Below the pieces are notes generated by a model that searched no databases, was not told the origin of the DNA, and was given only the letters and a program-made list of their open reading frames with translations. Both the position numbers and the translations under genes were made by a program. From Methanosarcina sp. ERenArc_MAG2 (GTDB taxonomy: Archaea > Halobacteriota > Methanosarcinia > Methanosarcinales > Methanosarcinaceae), in NCBI GenBank assembly GCA_023955635.1, contig JAMXHR010000002.1, forward strand, positions 186,001 to 250,000: a stretch of DNA of 64,000 nt, given 5' to 3'. Numbering within the stretch: the first letter of the stretch is position 1; every line of letters starts with the position of its first letter. Below, one piece after another: positions 31,683-40,458 of the stretch.

Positions 31683-33335
31683 TTACTTCTCCCAACAATC
31701 TGCAATTGTAACTTCAGCTACACATGGCATGTCTTTGATATACACCCGTCCTGCAGCTTCCATTTCCTCCTTGACGACATCGGCTGTTTCCTGGGCCAGG
31801 GCTTCAGGAGCCTCCAGAACAATTTCGTCGTGGACTGTATTAATGAATTTTACACCCCTTGGCTCAAGCTTCAGGAAGATATTTGCCATAGCAACCTTTA
31901 CCATGTCAGCACACAGGCTCTGTATTGGGAGGTTTTTTGATTCCCGCTTTATGCTACCTTTCTCCCTGTCGTCTTTGGGATGATTGAATTTTATCACCCT
32001 CCCAGCTTTGTTTCTAATAATGCAGTTCCTCGCGCCTTCTTCACTGATTTCATAAAGATATTTGGAAACTGCAGGATAGGCTTTGTAAAAACCTTTTATA
32101 ATCTGCTCAGCCTCTTCGGTTCCGATAGTGATACCCGCTTTTGTAAGGTTTCCAATTAACCCTCCTGTCCACATTCCATAAGCGATTCCGAAATTCACAG
32201 TTTTTGACATTGACCTTTGCTGCTTGGTAACCTCTGCTAGAGGCACTTTAAAGATCTTCGAGGCTGTTAATTTATGCAGGTCAATACCCTGATTATAGGC
32301 CTTGATATACTCTGCATCCTGTGCTACCTGCCCAAGGATTCGGAGTTCTATTTGTGAATAGTCGGCGGTGACTATCTTATTCCCTGGCATTGCTTGGTAA
32401 ATCGATCTCCATTCAGTGAATTTGCTCGGTTGCTGTTGAAGATTCGGGCTTGAGCTTGTGAATCTGCCAGACTTAGCACCGTATTGATTGAAGTTTGAGT
32501 GGACCCGACCAGTTACCGGATTTATATACTCTGTCATTTTATCTGCATAAGTGCTAAGGAGTTTTTGAGCCTCCTTATAGTCCTTCAGGGCCTCGATTAT
32601 TGGACCGTTGAACTTTGATATTTCTTCAATACTTGTGCCATTTGCAGGGATTTCAGCGCGGTTTAGAGCTTCTTTGAGCTGCTTGGGACTATTCAGGTTG
32701 ACTGTATAAGGGCTAAATTCTTTTGCAAGAAATTGGGCCGCTTTATCCCTCTGTTCTTCAAGTTTTACTTTAATCTCAGTGACTTTAGCACAATCAATGT
32801 GCATACCTGACAACTCGAGCCAGACTACTGCAGGCAGAGCTTTCATTTCGGTATCAATGACCTTCTCCAGACCCAGTAAACTAATTTCTGCCTTCTGTTG
32901 CTTCATTATCTCAGGGAGATATTTTAAATCATCAACGGCGTATTTCTTCTGTTCTTCTGTGAGAGGGACACCTCTTTTAAACCCACACTGCTCCGTTTTA
33001 TCCAGAGTGACTTTGCAATATTTTAAGACCACATCTTTGAGGGACGTACCTTTTCTACCTGCAAGAGTACCACCGGATATGGCAATTTCTGCAATATAAG
33101 TGTCATACACATTATAAAGAGTGATACCATATCTGTATTTCAGGAATTTGGAATCAAACTTAAGGTTATGCCCTATAATAGTGTTATTTTCAAGCTTTGG
33201 TTTGAGGGAGTCCAGATTTTCAGGGTCCTTTATGATCAATGACTTTCCAGAGGTTGTCATAAGTTGCAAGGTGACAAGCTCGCATGTGAACGGATCAAGA
33301 CCCGTAGTTTCGATATCCAAGAAGAGGAAAGCCAT
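31683..33335 (-). CDS. polA: family A DNA polymerase with 3'-5' exonuclease domain
   Basis: The 550-residue protein carries exonuclease motifs LFLDIETTGLD, NTIIGHNLKFDSKF and YAVDDLKYL, then polymerase motifs A (VTADYSQIELRILG), B (RSMSKTVNFGIAYGM) and C (NTVHDEIVLE). There is no 5' nuclease domain. This is the compact plan of phage-type Pol I. Cellular archaea use B and D polymerases, so this gene marks the element as a self-replicating replicon with a bacterial-virus-like polymerase. Its ATG abuts the stop of the DUF3987 gene, and the Topo VI A-like gene follows 20 nt later: one operon. Confidence 0.95.
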   Translation of the reverse strand: MAFLFLDIETTGLDPFTCELVTLQLMTTSGKSLIIKDPENLDSLKPKLENNTIIGHNLKFDSKFLKYRYGITLYNVYDTYIAEIAISGGTLAGRKGTSLKDVVLKYCKVTLDKTEQCGFKRGVPLTEEQKKYAVDDLKYLPEIMKQQKAEISLLGLEKVIDTEMKALPAVVWLELSGMHIDCAKVTEIKVKLEEQRDKAAQFLAKEFSPYTVNLNSPKQLKEALNRAEIPANGTSIEEISKFNGPIIEALKDYKEAQKLLSTYADKMTEYINPVTGRVHSNFNQYGAKSGRFTSSSPNLQQQPSKFTEWRSIYQAMPGNKIVTADYSQIELRILGQVAQDAEYIKAYNQGIDLHKLTASKIFKVPLAEVTKQQRSMSKTVNFGIAYGMWTGGLIGNLTKAGITIGTEEAEQIIKGFYKAYPAVSKYLYEISEEGARNCIIRNKAGRVIKFNHPKDDREKGSIKRESKNLPIQSLCADMVKVAMANIFLKLEPRGVKFINTVHDEIVLEAPEALAQETADVVKEEMEAAGRVYIKDMPCVAEVTIADCWEK

Positions 33336-35216
33336 TTACATCTCCCCTTCAAGAATGCTGCTTGCTTCTTCTGGAGAAACTACTCCAAAATTAGCAAAGT
33401 TAGCATCTTTAGCAAAGTTAGCAATTACACAAGGAACCTTCAACATCGACCCGCACATATAGTCATTATCAGTTGTATCTGTAGTAATTTTTTTATCTGA
33501 TTTAGCATTTTTAGCAGAGGTTATTGTGTTGTTAGCTAAACTGCTAACTTTGCTAACTTTGCGAAGATTGCTAAACATATCTGCTAATTCAGTGGAATGC
33601 ATTTCCAGAGTCTTTGATTCTGTTGTCAGAATATATGTCAGTGTTTTCGTTTCCTTGACTCTTCTTTCGAGAAGTATATTCCCCATTACCATAGCTTCTA
33701 CAATCTCATTACACTCAGTTTTTGTGAAATGCCCGTTCTGGATTAGAGTTGACCTTGTGCAAGTTCCACCCATTCTGCGGATCACTGAGATTGCTTTTTC
33801 AATTTTATTCGCTTTTACATCTGACAATATCCTGTCCATTATCTGCATGAATGAAGGCAGATAGAAGTCTATCATCATTAAGGAAGCAATACTGATACTT
33901 TCCTCAGTAATTTCATGTGAGGGGGTACTTCTACCAATCTCGATTAACATTGCTAGCTTTAGAATGTTATCCTGTGCACGCCCAATTGCAGAATCTAGCT
34001 GGTCATTGTGTAGAATCTCCCCAGCGTCTTCAAGATTCCTGCCAATCTCATTGTATAGTTTTACAGCACCTTTAGTCATGGAAAATTTAAAGGCAGCAGC
34101 CGCTTGATATCTGTTATATAGGTTCTTTGTAGCAGATAGCACTTTAGCCCACGTCTCAACATCTTCATTTTCCTCTATTTCATAATCCATTCTTTCCTTC
34201 GCATAAGTTGGGAAAGAATAGAGAAACCTGTATCCATACCCACACATGTAATCATCCATTGTCATGACACTTGTGAATTTGTCCGGAGTGGTTGCGTATA
34301 AATGCGTGACATAGGGCTTTTTTATGGTGTATTCTTTAGGTTCCTTGTCCCTACCAGCAGCTTTAATTTTCCTGACAGAGTCCCCGTCATAGACATTGCA
34401 CTCAAGATCGAAAATTCCCTCATTGTATTTCTTGTGATACTTTGCCATCAATCCGGAAACCTCGTCTCGAACAAAGTTCTGCACAGGGTTGAGTGCCAGC
34501 ATCTCTAAGTATCCTTCAATAGTGGGGTCATCGTTGTACAGGTCAGTGTCAGTTGCAGCTTCATAAATGGGTTTAATTTTTCGGATTGCAGTACTCTTTC
34601 TGCTTTTTGTGGACTGTCCTAATAATATTATATAGATATTCGGGTGTACTGTACCCTGTTTCATGGCTACACACCCTTTCCCTTGAATTAAAGCAGACAA
34701 TAACCAAAGAGCAGAGCTGACCCTATACTCATAATAAGTGTCAGAAAGCCCCGACATCCAAGAGGTTACAGTATTTATGAAGTGGTCTTGAGGGAGTATC
34801 TCCATAAGGTTAGGCATTTTTCTGTTATTCAAATCCATTTTTATGTTTTTAAGCTCCGCTAAGCTGATTTCATTTATCCCGTCGGAACTTACCTCACTAT
34901 CAACTTTGTTGGTTACTTCGTTTATAGTGAGAAGTCTTTGACTAAGTGCGAACTGACTCCATTTTGCACTTTTTGCGTATGTGGAGATTATGACTTCAAT
35001 ATCTTGTGAATCAAATATGGCAAGTAATTTGATAAGACGATCGTACATCTTATCATCATCAAGGTATGTTTTCGATTTGAAAATGTTATAAATTTCAGTG
35101 TTGCTCACCATAACCTCAATTAAATCCTCATCGAGACTGCAGTTCCCATCAATTGTCTTTTGTGGCAGAAGGCAAAAAGTCTCTGCTAAAAGTGCTCTAT
35201 CAATTGCAACAGCCAT
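33336..35216 (-). CDS. DUF3987 P-loop protein, likely replicative helicase/primase-associated
   Basis: The ATG at 35216 (MAVAIDRALLAETF) has CAGGGGGAA upstream and is preferred over an in-frame start at 35258. The 626-residue protein has a P-loop region IILLGQSTKSRKSTAIRKI near residue 205, an acidic Walker-B-like FVRDEVSGLMAKY and a conserved THLYATTPDKFTSVM block, typical for DUF3987 ATPases found in plasmids and proviruses and linked to replication. The C-terminal region has a winged-helix-like stretch (GTCTRSTLIQNGHFTKTECN). It directly precedes the DNA polymerase gene. Confidence 0.75.
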   Translation of the reverse strand: MAVAIDRALLAETFCLLPQKTIDGNCSLDEDLIEVMVSNTEIYNIFKSKTYLDDDKMYDRLIKLLAIFDSQDIEVIISTYAKSAKWSQFALSQRLLTINEVTNKVDSEVSSDGINEISLAELKNIKMDLNNRKMPNLMEILPQDHFINTVTSWMSGLSDTYYEYRVSSALWLLSALIQGKGCVAMKQGTVHPNIYIILLGQSTKSRKSTAIRKIKPIYEAATDTDLYNDDPTIEGYLEMLALNPVQNFVRDEVSGLMAKYHKKYNEGIFDLECNVYDGDSVRKIKAAGRDKEPKEYTIKKPYVTHLYATTPDKFTSVMTMDDYMCGYGYRFLYSFPTYAKERMDYEIEENEDVETWAKVLSATKNLYNRYQAAAAFKFSMTKGAVKLYNEIGRNLEDAGEILHNDQLDSAIGRAQDNILKLAMLIEIGRSTPSHEITEESISIASLMMIDFYLPSFMQIMDRILSDVKANKIEKAISVIRRMGGTCTRSTLIQNGHFTKTECNEIVEAMVMGNILLERRVKETKTLTYILTTESKTLEMHSTELADMFSNLRKVSKVSSLANNTITSAKNAKSDKKITTDTTDNDYMCGSMLKVPCVIANFAKDANFANFGVVSPEEASSILEGEM

Positions 35217-35220
35217 TTTT

Positions 35221-35412
35221 CTAATTCCCCCTGAAAATCGATTGCAACAGCTCAACACGTGAATAATTTTTAGTCTTCCTTAATGCGGCAACCTGTGTAA
35301 ACCTTATGCTGATTTTAGGTTTTACATAATTAAAAGAAGCGTGTGCTATCGGGTTTGTCTCACCGATACCTTTATTAATACATGCAACGTTATATATACT
35401 TGTAGATTTCAT
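35221..35412 (-). CDS. small hypothetical protein, 63 aa
   Basis: The ATG at 35412 is preceded by AAGGTAAG and the ORF ends 4 nt before the DUF3987 start, so it fits in the replication operon. The protein is basic (KPKISIRFTQVAALRKTKNY) without recognised domain. Confidence 0.45.
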   Translation of the reverse strand: MKSTSIYNVACINKGIGETNPIAHASFNYVKPKISIRFTQVAALRKTKNYSRVELLQSIFRGN

Positions 35413-35526
35413 TTTATCTTACCTTCGAATTTCTACTTTTGGAAATTTGTTGGTTCTATCAATCTGGCGGCCCCGTTGTGTCTGGTAAACTTTTCGGGAC
35501 TGCTGGATTTCAAGGTCTATACTCTT

Positions 35527-35679
35527 TTACGGTTTTGATATCCCAAGTGCCTCTTCAATAACTGCAACGCAGAAGTTTGACTTAGGCATCTCTGGATTTC
35601 TCATCGACTCTATTGCATAATAAGTTTCGATTGGGAAATACACTTGTACACTAATTTTATTTTGTGTCGCTTTTGGCAT
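35527..35679 (-). CDS. small RHH/CopG-like protein, 50 aa
   Basis: The ATG at 35679 has GGAGG 8 nt upstream. The sequence MPKATQNKISVQVYFPIETY then YAIESMRNPEMPKSNFCVAV has the strand-helix-helix pattern of ribbon-helix-helix repressors (a beta strand KISVQVYFP followed by two helices). It is the first gene of the minus-strand replication operon and may regulate copy number or the operon promoter. Confidence 0.6.
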   Translation of the reverse strand: MPKATQNKISVQVYFPIETYYAIESMRNPEMPKSNFCVAVIEEALGISKP

Positions 35680-36158
35680 AGTTGAATCCTCCGCTTAGTT
35701 GGCGCTCAAGTCAGTAATTTTGTTTACTGCAAGTATATATAGTGACTTTTGACTATTTAAACATTTCTAATTTTGTATACATTATATATAAAAACCTACC
35801 CCTAGCGTATATAAACACAATGCCCCAACTTCTTTTCAAATAATCTTAAACTTACATAAAAATAATCGTGAAGTAGCGCCTTTATAAAGTGGGCAATGTG
35901 CGCGGAAAAAGTTAATAAATAAAGACATTTTTACAGGGGTTTAGTATAAAAGTAAAGAGGGTATAGCCTCAAATATCCAGGCAATTTAAAGAAAAGCATG
36001 GCCGTGGCTCGTTGCATGGGTGAGCCTATTTTCATGTAGTGTTCAATACACTCGCCCGTGTTTTTTGCAAAGTAGCTTATAGCCTGAGCTGAGGCAGAGC
36101 TAAGTAAATGGAAAAAGCAGCGAGGCACTTTAAGCGCCTCCTGCAGTCTGAAAAATAG
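35680..36158. promoter_or_regulatory. intergenic region upstream of the replication operon
   Basis: The first 150 bp are very AT-rich, with GTATACATTATATA at 35775-35788, the exact reverse complement of the 14-mer at 11798-11811, and other TATA-like runs. This is the probable promoter of the RHH-to-ParB operon and a possible origin. From 35930 to 36130 composition is more balanced; a 65-codon GTG-started minus frame is present there but not convincing. Confidence 0.45.
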
Positions 36159-37447
36159 TCAGTCACATCTGAAAAATTCTTTTAAGAGCGTTTTGCGCAT
36201 ATTATTTTCTTTTTCTTTTTCAAGCATTTTTTCGTATAGTGCTTTTTCCTCTGGGGTTGCATCTGGGTCCAGTGCCGGGGTAGGGGAGGTTCTCAAACTC
36301 CCGATCACGTTGCGGAGCTCCTGAAATTCCTGCCTGCTTATTACGTGCCTCTCCGTTTCTGCACGTAGTATCGCGTTTTCGTTTTTTATTGCAAGATATT
36401 CAGGACTCTCGGAAATATCTAATTCCTTCTCAATTGTCAAGTAAGGAATATATTTTTTATAGATCTCTTTTAATTTTTCAGGTGATGCTCGAAAATAGGC
36501 TGCACGGGTGTCATCCAATGTATGCCCCATAGTGAATTCAACAAAAAAGAGTCAGCTCCTGCATTTAACATAGCTGAGTTGAAATATTTTCTAATGTTGT
36601 GTGATCTTATAAGATTCCAGTCCCCCAGGGGTGTATTCTTTTGAGCTTTCTCGGAGATAAATCGGTATAACTTCATAAAAGCGTCAGTATCTAGGAGTCT
36701 TTCCTTTTCACTTTTATTTTTTATAAAAGCAGCATAAACATGACGGCGTATGAACAGAAAATCACTGTCACAGAACACCTTTTGCTTTTCTAGTTGATTT
36801 AACCGCCTTGTTTCTCCCGTTTTTTCAGTTCTACCTCTAAAATTCAGATAATCAGTAACAGCTATTGAAGCCTCAGGAGAAAGAAAGGTAATGAAGTGCA
36901 CACCAGTTTTCTCTCTTGTTAAAATCAGTGTTGTTATATTGTCCCTTGGATCATACCCATTTTTAAAATCGCTGACTTTCAAAGTTATTATTTCCTGTGC
37001 ACTTAAGCCGCTTGAGGCCCCAACAAGTAACACTGCCTTCTCAAGAGGGTCACATATTTTGAGGACTTCCTGCAGATCTTCTTTTGTTGGAATTTTATTG
37101 TGCTTCTCAAGAGGTCTGGCTTTTTTATCAAGTCTAGGCAAAACGGGCAGCTCTATATCAAAAAGAGTGTAAAAAGATTTTAAGCCTGTTAAGTAGCCTT
37201 TTACTGTAGTTGGGGCATGTCCTGAATCCTGTAAAAATTTACGAAAGCCTATGAGGTACCTTTTTATATTACGCTGTCTCATTAATTTTCCTGATTTAAT
37301 TTCCTCTTCTGCTTCTGCTAACAGCTCTTCAGGGGTTTTTCCTACCCATTCAGTGAAATTCTGCATGGCTCTTAAATAGTTTTTTGCTGTATTGGGTTTG
37401 GGATTAAGTGTGTCAAGCCATTCAATAATAACAAGATCTTTTCTCAA
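36159..37447 (-). CDS. tyrosine integrase of the element (frameshift)
   Basis: Two frames (37447-36470 and 36530-36159) form one ~430-codon gene; a seventh A in the run 36543-36548 joins ADSFFVEFTMGHTLDDTRAA. An N-terminal SAM-like core-binding domain (residues 1-110) is followed by the catalytic domain with HNIRKYFNSAM (H-x-x-R), GHTLDDTRAAYF (second His and Tyr), and a C-terminal coiled tail. In box I the usual Arg is replaced: ASSGLSAQEIITL has Ser where most have GLR. The gene starts 37 nt inside the right arm repeat, as expected for the enzyme that made this integration. Confidence 0.85.
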
Positions 37448-37483
37448 ATCGCCTACCTTAACAATAAAACCTCCTAATATGGG

Positions 37484-37517
37484 GTATGTTTTACCTTTGT
37501 ATATAAAACAGCGTGGA
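37484..37517. other. right attachment site of the integrated element (arm plus core)
   Basis: GTATGTTTTACC (37484-37495), 16 nt, then the core CGTGGA (37512-37517), a mirror image of the left end. Circularised, this gives arm-16-core-16-arm with perfect 12-bp inverted arms. Confidence 0.85.
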
Positions 37518-37719
37518 AAGTCTGAGCTACAGCATTTGAGAGAATAATCACGGCTATGTAAAAAGGTGAAAGCCCTTTTTCAGCCAGTACAGGTGCAAAG
37601 GCTACAAGGGCAAGCGCAAAATTATTGTTGTGTATACCGGGCAGAAGTCCTGAGATTATGCCAAGCAGGTAACCTCCAAAAACTGAAAAAATAAGTAAAA
37701 GTAAAGAGACATCTTCCAC
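37512..37719 (-). pseudogene. TctA-type permease, N-terminal fragment
   Basis: GTG 37719 opens MEDVSLLLLIFSVFGGYLLG then IISGLLPGIHNNNFALALVA, the family's start with the G-L-x-P-G-x-H motif, and ends at AVAQTFH where the element begins; the frame then reads 12 element-encoded codons to a stop at 37474. It continues in the part at 1-1107. About 68 authentic residues remain on this side. Confidence 0.85.
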
Positions 37720-38149
37720 TCAGCCAACCGCCCAAAACTTGATCCAAAATCTTAGATCAACATACCCAATAATTACAATAATTACAATTATTACAATTAT
37801 TACTATTTATAGATTTTTTGAATTTTGGCGGGGGGACAGATTTGTTTCTATTCTAGGATAAAAAGCAGAGACGAAAAGGAAAAAGGGAATAATCAAAGGA
37901 CAAAAAGAAAGTACGTAAAGAGAAATATGAAAATAAATTATAACACTTTTCACTATGTTTGCAGAAACGGCAGTGTGCCAAAAGTTCTGTAAATTCAAAG
38001 TCAAATTTTTGTTTACTGAACAAAATTCAGTTGTCTTGCTAGGGGATTTTCAAACCACAAACTTTATAAGATTTCTAACTTTATAGAAAAAGTGGCACAC
38101 TAACATTTAAATATATATTAGTCAAATTATTATCGGGAAGGAATATATA
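37720..38149. promoter_or_regulatory. divergent intergenic region with TAATTACAAT repeats and TATA box
   Basis: Next to the permease start, ACAATAATTACAATTATTAC repeats form an AT-rich palindromic tract (37762-37805). At 38107-38118 TTAAATATATATT is a good archaeal TATA box for the small membrane gene, whose GTG lies about 40 nt downstream after GGGAAGG. No other gene is seen. Confidence 0.5.
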
Positions 38150-38305
38150 GTGGATTTGTTAGGACTTGCTGTACTTTTTCTAATACTAGCACTGATTCAA
38201 TATGCACTGGGCGAACGGAAAATCGCCGGTTTCTGTATGGAGATTGCAAAGTGGATGATCATAATCTTTTTAATACTTGCAACCCTCACGTTCTTCTTCA
38301 GGTGA
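38150..38305 (+). CDS. small two-helix membrane protein, 51 aa
   Basis: GTG 38150 with GGGAAGG about 10 nt upstream opens MDLLGLAVLFLILALIQYAL then GERKIAGFCMEIAKWMIIIF, LILATLTFFFR. Two hydrophobic helices are joined by a basic turn, like the DUF1328/YtjA-type small membrane proteins. The function is unknown. A clear TATA box upstream supports expression. Confidence 0.65.
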   Translation: MDLLGLAVLFLILALIQYALGERKIAGFCMEIAKWMIIIFLILATLTFFFR

Positions 38306-38604
38306 CGGCAACCTCTAGCAAAGTAAGTGTTGAGTTAGGTAATGACTGGACAACTTCCCTAAAATTATACATATTCTGTTATCATAATTCCATATTCAAA
38401 ATTTGAGATTATGGAAACCAATTTTGAGTTCTGGGATTGGTTCGTAGATAATAAAAATTCGATAGCATGGTACCTGAAAAAAGGATTTAAACAAAATTTG
38501 CTTAATCTTTACGCTGAACCTTCTCATACTGTTTCAATTTTATATTTTTAAAGTAAATAATAAATCAGTTAGTTAACAACAGTTACCGGGGAAGTTTTCC
38601 ATCC

Positions 38605-38639
38605 CCGCAGCAAGCTAACGGGGTATTCGACTGAAGTAA
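38605..38639. repeat. dispersed repeat, copy 1
   Basis: CAGCAAGCTAACGGGGTATT followed by CGACTGAAGTAA matches, with three differences, GCTGCAAGCTACGGGGTATC, CGACTGAAGTAA at 55072-55104. It may be the end of an unidentified mobile element. Confidence 0.5.
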
Positions 38640-38972
38640 AAAAATAATGAAGAAAAAGAAGGACCAGATGTTAGAAAGAATAAGATGTAAGGGAAAGAAA
38701 AAGCAATATCTCATAGAGACATAAATATTGTCAATAAAATATTATATTGTAAAAGGACAGAGAAAGGTAAGTTAAGTTAATTTGGACAGGGTGAGATAAT
38801 TTAGACTAAATCGCGCTGACATCATGATATAAATAGTTTACCGTACCATCAGGACACTTTTGGGAAAAACTGGCTGTTTGAGGACAGGTAAAAAGTGATT
38901 TGAGCTTTGTCCGGGGACAATTTTAGTTTATCAAGACGATAAGCCGCTTAAAATTTTTGGTGCTCTTTATTA

Positions 38973-39006
38973 CATCAAAGGAAATGAAAAATCATTTCCA
39001 TTGATG
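38973..39006. other. strong 15-bp hairpin
   Basis: CATCAAAGGAAATGA and TCATTTCCATTGATG pair over 15 bp with one mismatch around an AAA-type loop, followed by TTTTATATATG. Possible RNA terminator stem or sRNA. Confidence 0.55.
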
Positions 39007-39582
39007 TTTTATATATGACCGATATTCTATATCATGTAGTTCTAAATGCTAATATTGAATGGGGTTCATGAGTAGCATTTAGCTAAAAAACGGAGCAAGG
39101 TAAATGAGGTGCGCCATTCCTCAACCCTGCCCTCAATAAAGTCTGGAGCCCCACCTGAATAAGAAGGCTATTGAGGTTTTTTGCCATTCCTCTAAGTCTT
39201 TGTTTCGGGAGAGGTTTCAGAAAGGAAACCGGGAAAACGAGGTTCGCCATTCCTCACTCTCGGTTACCAAAATATCAGAAGCAAAAAGAAGTGAGAGGCA
39301 AATCCCTCTCTATAAACTGTTTTTACCTCTCACTTCAATTCTTTTCTATCAAATCTTGCATTCAATATTTAGCAGCGTTTTCATCCGTCTGCGGCGACTT
39401 TTACCTTTATTCAGACTTCTTTGCCGTTATTCAGACTTGTTTTACCTTTAGTTCTATCATTTATCTCTTTTTATGGTTTATTATATCCCATTCACTCCCT
39501 CTCTCAGGCTGTTCTTCTTTTTTGTAATTCCTTCTCTCAGGTTGTTCATGGCTCATTTAATTGCCCCTTTTCCTTTGCTTTA

Positions 39583-40060
39583 TTATACTTCCACTGTTTG
39601 CAGGCATATCGCGATGAATTCTGCGGGAGAAGCGGAAGCGATTTCCACGTGAAGGGTCCTTTCCGGATCAAGACGAGCCTGGTCTCCCTGTCTGAGCCTT
39701 CGACCGTTGACAAAGAGTTCTCCAGTAGAAATGTATGAACACAAGTCGGTCTTCCTCCGAATAAATATGAAGAAAGTGCTCTCTTTCGAGGCTTACTTCT
39801 CCAGAACTTTCCTGTTTTCCAGAATTATTTCCATGGGGTAACCTCACCTTCAAGACTATCGTTACTATTTCCATTTTGGAATGCGGATGGGATGAAAATT
39901 CCTTGCCTGGCTTAAGGATAAATTCATTTAAAGCTCGAAGATCCCCGAACTGGATTATTTTTCGGGTCGTAGTAATTAGAAAAAGAGAAGAGTAAATAGC
40001 CTTTAATCCAGCCAATATCCGAATAGTATCTTGTCTCTGCCGGAATAATTCTTAGTGTAA
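39583..40060 (-). pseudogene. pirin-family protein, decayed
   Basis: Pirin signatures appear in three frames: RYYSDIGWIKGYLLFSFSNY then YDPKNNP; FGDLRALNEFILKPGKEFSS then HPHSKMEIVTIVL with the metal His residues; and at the end GELFVNGRRLRQGDQARLDP then HVEIASASPAEFIAI. The total length (~160 codons) is well short of the usual 230 or more, with at least two frame changes not explained by one added base, and no start codon after the GAGGAGG. It is true decay with internal deletion. Confidence 0.7.
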
Positions 40061-40458
40061 AACCTCCTCGTTGCAGCCCCAATATTACAGAGATATTTGA
40101 ATAATAAACCGGTTTAATTGGCTGAAGAGGATAATATCCCTGGAAACAGGGATTCTGAATAATGTTCATAGAGCTTTAAAAGAATAAACAGAAAAACTGT
40201 AAGCTTTTTTTCCATACAAGTACGTAAGAAACCATATATACGAGCGGTTCCTTTCCTAAAAGAATTCTGGCACAACACAACTCATTGAAGCGAGAAATCG
40301 TAGTCAAAAAGATCTTATTCAAAATACTTTATTCAGAATACCTTATTCAAAATACTTTATTCAAAATACTTTATTCAAAAATAATTTAAGAATATGTCGG
40401 TTTATCAGGTTTCAGTTTTTCAGATCATTTCCAGGTAATTGGCGGAAAAAGGATTTAA
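40061..40458. other. intergenic region with 14-bp tandem repeat
   Basis: From 40317 to 40388 the unit ATTCAAAATACTTT is repeated four to five times with small changes. The rest is AT-rich upstream sequence of the NcsA-like gene. Confidence 0.6.

Larger units (their letters stand above)
1108..37517. mobile_element. 36.4-kb integrated replicative element (plasmid- or virus-like)
   Basis: The element is bounded by the direct repeat CGTGGA, splits a TctA-type permease gene, and has its integrase gene 37 nt inside the right 12-bp arm. It carries replication genes (DUF3987 protein, family A DNA polymerase, Topo VI A-like protein, ParB-like protein), RHH and AbrB-like regulators, a membrane-anchored surface protein, and a large cargo of HEAT, STAND/TPR, NERD-helicase and deoxyribosyltransferase-like genes. 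I recognise no capsid, portal, terminase or conjugation gene, so virus versus integrative plasmid stays open. A second recombinase at 14489 and several MITEs suggest it grew by stepwise insertion. Confidence 0.8.
38306..39582. other. long intergenic region with hairpins and repeated motifs
   Basis: No convincing protein gene lies here. It holds a dispersed repeat at 38605-38639, a 15-bp hairpin at 38973-39006, three GAGGT..GCCATTCCTC motifs (39106-39255) and a 10-bp inverted repeat AAGTGAGAGG/CCTCTCACTT (39289-39298, 39326-39335). Such density of short stems suggests one or more non-coding RNAs. Confidence 0.45.

Noticed and set aside
35931..36128. 65-codon minus frame with GTG start between the RHH gene and integrase
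   Set aside because: No ribosome-binding site and no coding-like composition; too weak to call a gene.
37762..37805. TAATTACAAT repeats as a possible CRISPR-like array
   Set aside because: Units are about 10 bp, adjacent and without unique spacers; a simple AT-rich repeat.
38860..39060. Possible riboswitch upstream of nothing
   Set aside because: A strong hairpin is present but no gene follows for 1.4 kb, so a riboswitch is unlikely; kept as a hairpin only.
39171..39738. Plus-strand frames of 83-118 codons
   Set aside because: They lie over the hairpin region and antisense to the pirin remains; composition is Ser/Phe/Leu-rich as in chance frames.
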